DNA from: Chitinophagales bacterium
Lineage (GTDB): Bacteria > Bacteroidota > Bacteroidia > Chitinophagales > Chitinophagaceae
DNA: 10,422 nt
NCBI GenBank assembly: GCA_013297585.1
Contig: JAAFHG010000098.1
Location: 1 to 10,422, forward strand
Direction: 5' to 3'
Positions 7,281-10,422 of this stretch are shown one piece after another (the first letter of the stretch is position 1; every line of letters starts with the position of its first letter). The notes below the pieces were generated by a model. That model searched no databases. It saw nothing but the letters and a program-made list of their open reading frames with translations, and was not told the origin of the DNA. The position numbers and the translations under genes are program-made.

Positions 7281-8072
7281 TCAATTCACCTTTACGGTCT
7301 TAAAGTATTGGCTAAAAATGTTGGCTACTTTTGCTAAACAATCTTTGCTTGGCGGCTGTACATTGTCTAGTTGGTAGGTCATTGCTAGCGCTTCCCACTT
7401 GTGTACACCTAGTAAGTGGTAGGGTTGTATTTCTATTTTTTCAATGCTTTTATAGTTGGCAAAATGTTGCCCCAACTGGTGTAAATATTCTTCTTGATCG
7501 CTGTAACCTGGTACTAGTACATAGCGCAGCCACATAGGCTTACCTGTACTTTCTCTATATTCGGCTACTTTAAATACGCTACTGTTAGATAAACCTGTAA
7601 GCTTGTGATGCCATTCGTCATTAAAATGTTTTACATCTAATAGCAAATAGTCTGTTTCATCTAGTAAGGCTTTTACCTCATCATTTAGCAATCTACCATT
7701 TGAATCTAACGCAGTATTAATACCATAGTAGTGTAGTTGCTTAAACAATTGTAACAGCTTTGTACGTTGCAATGTAGGCTCGCCACCAGATACTGTAACG
7801 CCTCCTTTAGTACCAAAGTATGGCTTTTGATGTACTGCCATTTCTACTAGTTCGTTAATGCTTTTATAGTGCCCACCTTTTACATCCCAAGTATCAGGAT
7901 TGGCACAGTACAAACATCTAAACTGGCAGCCTTGTGCAAATATTACTAACCGTATGCCTGGTCCATCATGTGTACCAAAAGACTCAATTGAATGGATGCG
8001 TAATTGATCAGGATCTTCTATATCTAGCAGTGCTGCATCTTGCGGTAATAACCAATTATCAGGTATATGCAT
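7281..8072 (-). CDS. pflA: Pyruvate formate-lyase activating enzyme (radical SAM)
   Basis: This 263-residue radical-SAM protein makes the glycyl radical on pyruvate formate-lyase, using S-adenosylmethionine and a [4Fe-4S] cluster in the cytoplasm. The cluster motif is Cys49-x3-Cys53-x2-Cys56 (GCQFRCLYC). Also seen are RIHSIESFGTHDGPGIR (25-41), GGVTVSGGEPT (90-100), LLLDVKH (143-149), RYVLVPGYSD (183-192) and PYHLLGVHKWE (217-227), all close to E. coli PflA. No second ferredoxin-like cysteine cluster is inserted, which argues for a true PFL activase over those of other glycyl-radical enzymes. About 20 residues precede the usual start of the family, and no later Met offers a shorter form, so the ATG at 8072 is kept. 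After the third cysteine the residues are ANPDTW, where E. coli has HNRDTW. The gene follows pflB by 91 bases on the same strand. Confidence 0.93.
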   Translation of the reverse strand: MHIPDNWLLPQDAALLDIEDPDQLRIHSIESFGTHDGPGIRLVIFAQGCQFRCLYCANPDTWDVKGGHYKSINELVEMAVHQKPYFGTKGGVTVSGGEPTLQRTKLLQLFKQLHYYGINTALDSNGRLLNDEVKALLDETDYLLLDVKHFNDEWHHKLTGLSNSSVFKVAEYRESTGKPMWLRYVLVPGYSDQEEYLHQLGQHFANYKSIEKIEIQPYHLLGVHKWEALAMTYQLDNVQPPSKDCLAKVANIFSQYFKTVKVN

Positions 8073-8100
8073 TGTTGCTTCTTAAATTTAGTGATGATTG

Positions 8101-8155
8101 ATGGGTCATAGGTAATGGGTGATAGTTACTTGGCAATGACCCATTAACTATCACC
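8101..8155. repeat. Interleaved inverted repeats in the pflB-pflA spacer
   Basis: Two perfect dyads alternate. ATGGGTCAT (8101-8109) pairs with ATGACCCAT (8136-8144), and GGTGATAGTTA (8118-8128) pairs with TAACTATCACC (8145-8155). The order A-B-A'-B' means the two stems cross, as in a pseudoknot, or are alternatives to each other. The arms share the GGTNAT theme, so this may be a copy of the TGGGT/GGTGAT-type short intergenic repeats that I recall in Bacteroidota genomes. It lies wholly in the spacer, between the pflB stop and the pflA start. Geometry is seen; any function is unknown. Confidence 0.6.
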
Positions 8156-8163
8156 ATTTACCA

Positions 8164-10401
8164 CTACATACACTCATGAAATGTTCTTGTAATTACTTCT
8201 AATTGGTGCGCTTTAGATAACCTAATAAAGTTTACCGCATAGCCAGACACACGAATGGTTAATTGCGGATACTTTTCAGGATGTTCGTATGCATCCATTA
8301 AGGTTTCTCTATTCAGAACATTTACATTTAAGTGCTGTGCATTTTTATAGAAGTAACCATCTAACAAGCCCACCAAATTTTCAACTTGTTCTACTGGTGT
8401 GCTACCTAAAGATTTTGGCACCATAGAGAAGGTATTAGAAACACCATCTTGTGCATAGCGATACTCAAGTTTTGCTACGCTGTTTAATGAAGCAATAGCA
8501 CCATGGGTATCTCTACCGTGCATTGGGTTTGCGCCCGGTGCAAATGGCTCGCCAGACAATCTACCATCTGGTGTAGCACCTGTCATTTTACCATACATTA
8601 CGTTGGATGTAATGGTTAGTAAAGACATAGTAGGTGTTGCATTTTTATAAGTAGCATGGCTTTTTAATTCATTAAAAAAGAATTCTGCTATCTCTTGAGA
8701 CAATACATCTACCCTATCATCATCGTTACCATATTTTGGATAATCACCTACTACAGTAAAGCCAGTAGTTAAGCCTAATTCGTTTCTTACAGGTGTTACT
8801 TGCGCATATTTAATGGCAGACAAAGAATCGGCAATAATAGAAATACCCGCAGCACCATAAGCAATATCAATACCTGGGTCAGTGTCTATAAATGCCATTT
8901 GGGCTTTTTCGTAATAATATTTGTCGTGCATGTAGTGTATAATGTTCATGGCTTTACTATACACTCTTGCTACTTCTTTCATCGCAACTTTAAAGTTCGC
9001 CAATACTTCATCGTACTGCAATACACCTTCTTTCAATGCAGGAATACCTTTTAAAACATTGACGCCTTCTTGTTCTTCTTTACCACCATTTAAGGCTAGT
9101 AATAAGGTTTTAGGCAAGTTAGTACGTGCACCAAAAAACTGTGTACGTTTGCCTATTTCTTGGTACGATACGCAACATGCAATACCATAATCATCAGAGC
9201 CACGTGCTGGGCGCATTAAGTCATCATTTTCGTATTGAATAGATGATGTATCAATAGATACTTGTGCACAAAAATCTTTAAAGCCTTGTGGTAATGATTG
9301 ACTCCACAATACAGTTAGGTTGGGTTCTGGTGAAGCACCAAGATTGTACAATGTTTGTAAAAATCTAAATGATGTTTTAGTAACTTTTGTACGGCCATCA
9401 TCAAATTGTCCACCAATGGCTTCTGTTACCCAAGTAGGATCACCACCAAAAATATCATCGTAAGCACCAGGACGTAAATGGCGTACCACACGCAATTTCA
9501 TTACAAACTGGTCTATTAATTCTTGTGTTTCAACTTCTGTAATGGTACCATCTGCCAAGTCTCTTTCTATATAAATATCTAGGAAAGAAGAGACATTACC
9601 TAATGACATAGCAGCGCCATCTTGTTCTTTTACCGCAGCCAAATAAGCTAAGTATACCCACTGTACAGCTTCTTGTGCATTACTTGCTGGTTGGCTTACA
9701 TCAAAGCCATACATAGCAGCCATATCTTTAATAGCTTTTAGTGCCAATATTTGTTCGCTTACTTCTTCACGCAATCTTATTTTGTGCTCGGTAAGTTCAC
9801 CATCAATGGCTTGTTTGTCGGCTTGTTTTGCAGCTATCAATTTATCAGCACCGTACAATGCTAAGCGACGAAAATCACCAATAATTCTACCACGTGCATA
9901 GTTATCTGGCAAGCCAGTTAAAATACCTTTTGAACGAAATTTTAAAATTTCAGAATCATACGCAGAGAATACAGCAGTGTTATGATCTTTTGCGTACTCA
10001 AAAATTTCTTTTACTTGATGAGATAAAGTATAGCCTTTTTCTTTTACCGCATTTTCTACCACTCTTACACCGCCAAATGGTTTAATGGCACGTTTAAGTA
10101 GCATATCGGTTTGCAGGCCTACTATTTTTTCCAAATCTTTATCTATATAGCCTGCCGCATGGCTGGTAATGGTAGATATGGTATTGGTATCAATATCTAA
10201 ACAGCCATTATTTTTCCTTTCTAGCGCCATAGCTGCTAGGCAAGCATCCCATAGTTTTATTGTATTGGCAGTTGGACCAGTTAAAAAACTGGCATCGCCT
10301 TCATACGGTGTAATGTTTTTGCTTACAAAATCTTTTAAGTTGATACTTTGATTCCAGTTACCTGCTATAAAAGGGACTCTGACATCTGTTACATTTTCCA
10401 T
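8164..10401 (-). CDS. pflB: Pyruvate formate-lyase (formate C-acetyltransferase)
   Basis: This 745-residue glycyl-radical enzyme turns pyruvate and CoA into acetyl-CoA and formate without oxygen, in the cytoplasm. It is complete and close to the 760 residues of E. coli PflB. The two active-site cysteines are Cys409 and Cys410 in YGIACCVS (405-412), followed by QFFGARTNLPKT (421-432) and NGG (438-440). The C-terminal glycyl-radical motif RVSGYAVNF puts the radical at Gly720, 25 residues from the end, as expected. DDLMRPARGSDDYG (393-406) is also characteristic of true PFL. The ATG at 10401 leaves only 21 bases of upstream sequence, so the promoter is not visible. pflA follows after 91 bases on the same strand, the standard arrangement. 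The pair points to mixed-acid-type fermentation or microaerobic growth. It reads convergently towards the cytochrome gene of the hydroxylase cluster, with a terminator between. Confidence 0.97.
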   Translation of the reverse strand: MENVTDVRVPFIAGNWNQSINLKDFVSKNITPYEGDASFLTGPTANTIKLWDACLAAMALERKNNGCLDIDTNTISTITSHAAGYIDKDLEKIVGLQTDMLLKRAIKPFGGVRVVENAVKEKGYTLSHQVKEIFEYAKDHNTAVFSAYDSEILKFRSKGILTGLPDNYARGRIIGDFRRLALYGADKLIAAKQADKQAIDGELTEHKIRLREEVSEQILALKAIKDMAAMYGFDVSQPASNAQEAVQWVYLAYLAAVKEQDGAAMSLGNVSSFLDIYIERDLADGTITEVETQELIDQFVMKLRVVRHLRPGAYDDIFGGDPTWVTEAIGGQFDDGRTKVTKTSFRFLQTLYNLGASPEPNLTVLWSQSLPQGFKDFCAQVSIDTSSIQYENDDLMRPARGSDDYGIACCVSYQEIGKRTQFFGARTNLPKTLLLALNGGKEEQEGVNVLKGIPALKEGVLQYDEVLANFKVAMKEVARVYSKAMNIIHYMHDKYYYEKAQMAFIDTDPGIDIAYGAAGISIIADSLSAIKYAQVTPVRNELGLTTGFTVVGDYPKYGNDDDRVDVLSQEIAEFFFNELKSHATYKNATPTMSLLTITSNVMYGKMTGATPDGRLSGEPFAPGANPMHGRDTHGAIASLNSVAKLEYRYAQDGVSNTFSMVPKSLGSTPVEQVENLVGLLDGYFYKNAQHLNVNVLNRETLMDAYEHPEKYPQLTIRVSGYAVNFIRLSKAHQLEVITRTFHECM

Positions 10402-10422
10402 GTTTTAATCGTTTAATTGTTG

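Noticed and set aside
7121..7303. 60-codon plus-strand ORF after the cytochrome gene
   Set aside because: It overlaps the cytochrome end out of frame, runs through the terminator dyad and into the end of pflA, and has no recognisable features.

Overview
The window is AT-rich DNA, almost certainly from a member of the Bacteroidota; a Chitinophagaceae- or Sphingobacteria-like source is my guess. The grounds are gene style rather than a marker gene. There is a secreted PL1 pectate lyase-like protein with a thrombospondin type 3-like calcium motif, ribosome-binding sites are A-rich or absent instead of Shine-Dalgarno-like, and an IorA/IorB-type molybdenum hydroxylase is followed by a small c-type cytochrome. 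No rRNA, tRNA, CRISPR array or intact mobile element was seen.

Layout from left to right. (1) Positions 1-1491, minus strand: a PL1 pectate lyase-like gene that leaves the window at its 3' end. Its signal peptide, catalytic domain and a calcium-binding motif are visible. (2) Positions 1492-1901: a 410-base gap with no convincing gene. (3) Positions 1902-3649, minus strand: a two-gene unit encoding an XdhC/CoxI-family maturation factor, then a MocA-like molybdopterin nucleotidyltransferase. (4) Positions 3650-3887: a divergent intergenic region with nested dyad symmetries and a hairpin abutting the xdhC-like start codon. (5) Positions 3888-7166, plus strand: the [2Fe-2S] subunit, the Tat-exported molybdopterin subunit, and a small protein with two CXXCH haem motifs. 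(6) Positions 7281-10401, minus strand: pflA and pflB, convergent with the preceding cluster and ending in a plausible intrinsic terminator. The pflB-pflA spacer carries two interleaved perfect inverted repeats.

How the genes fit together. Segments 3-5 form a self-contained module for a periplasmic molybdenum hydroxylase. MocA would make the cytidylylated (MCD) cofactor, and XdhC would hold the cofactor and insert it. The folded [2Fe-2S] and molybdopterin subunits would leave through the Tat system using the single Tat signal on the large subunit. The cytochrome c would take electrons from the iron-sulfur subunit. The substrate cannot be read from the sequence. The pflBA pair encodes pyruvate formate-lyase and its radical-SAM activase, which suggests a fermentative or microaerobic option. 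The pectate lyase-like gene suggests use of plant or algal polysaccharide. No functional link between these three blocks is visible beyond proximity.
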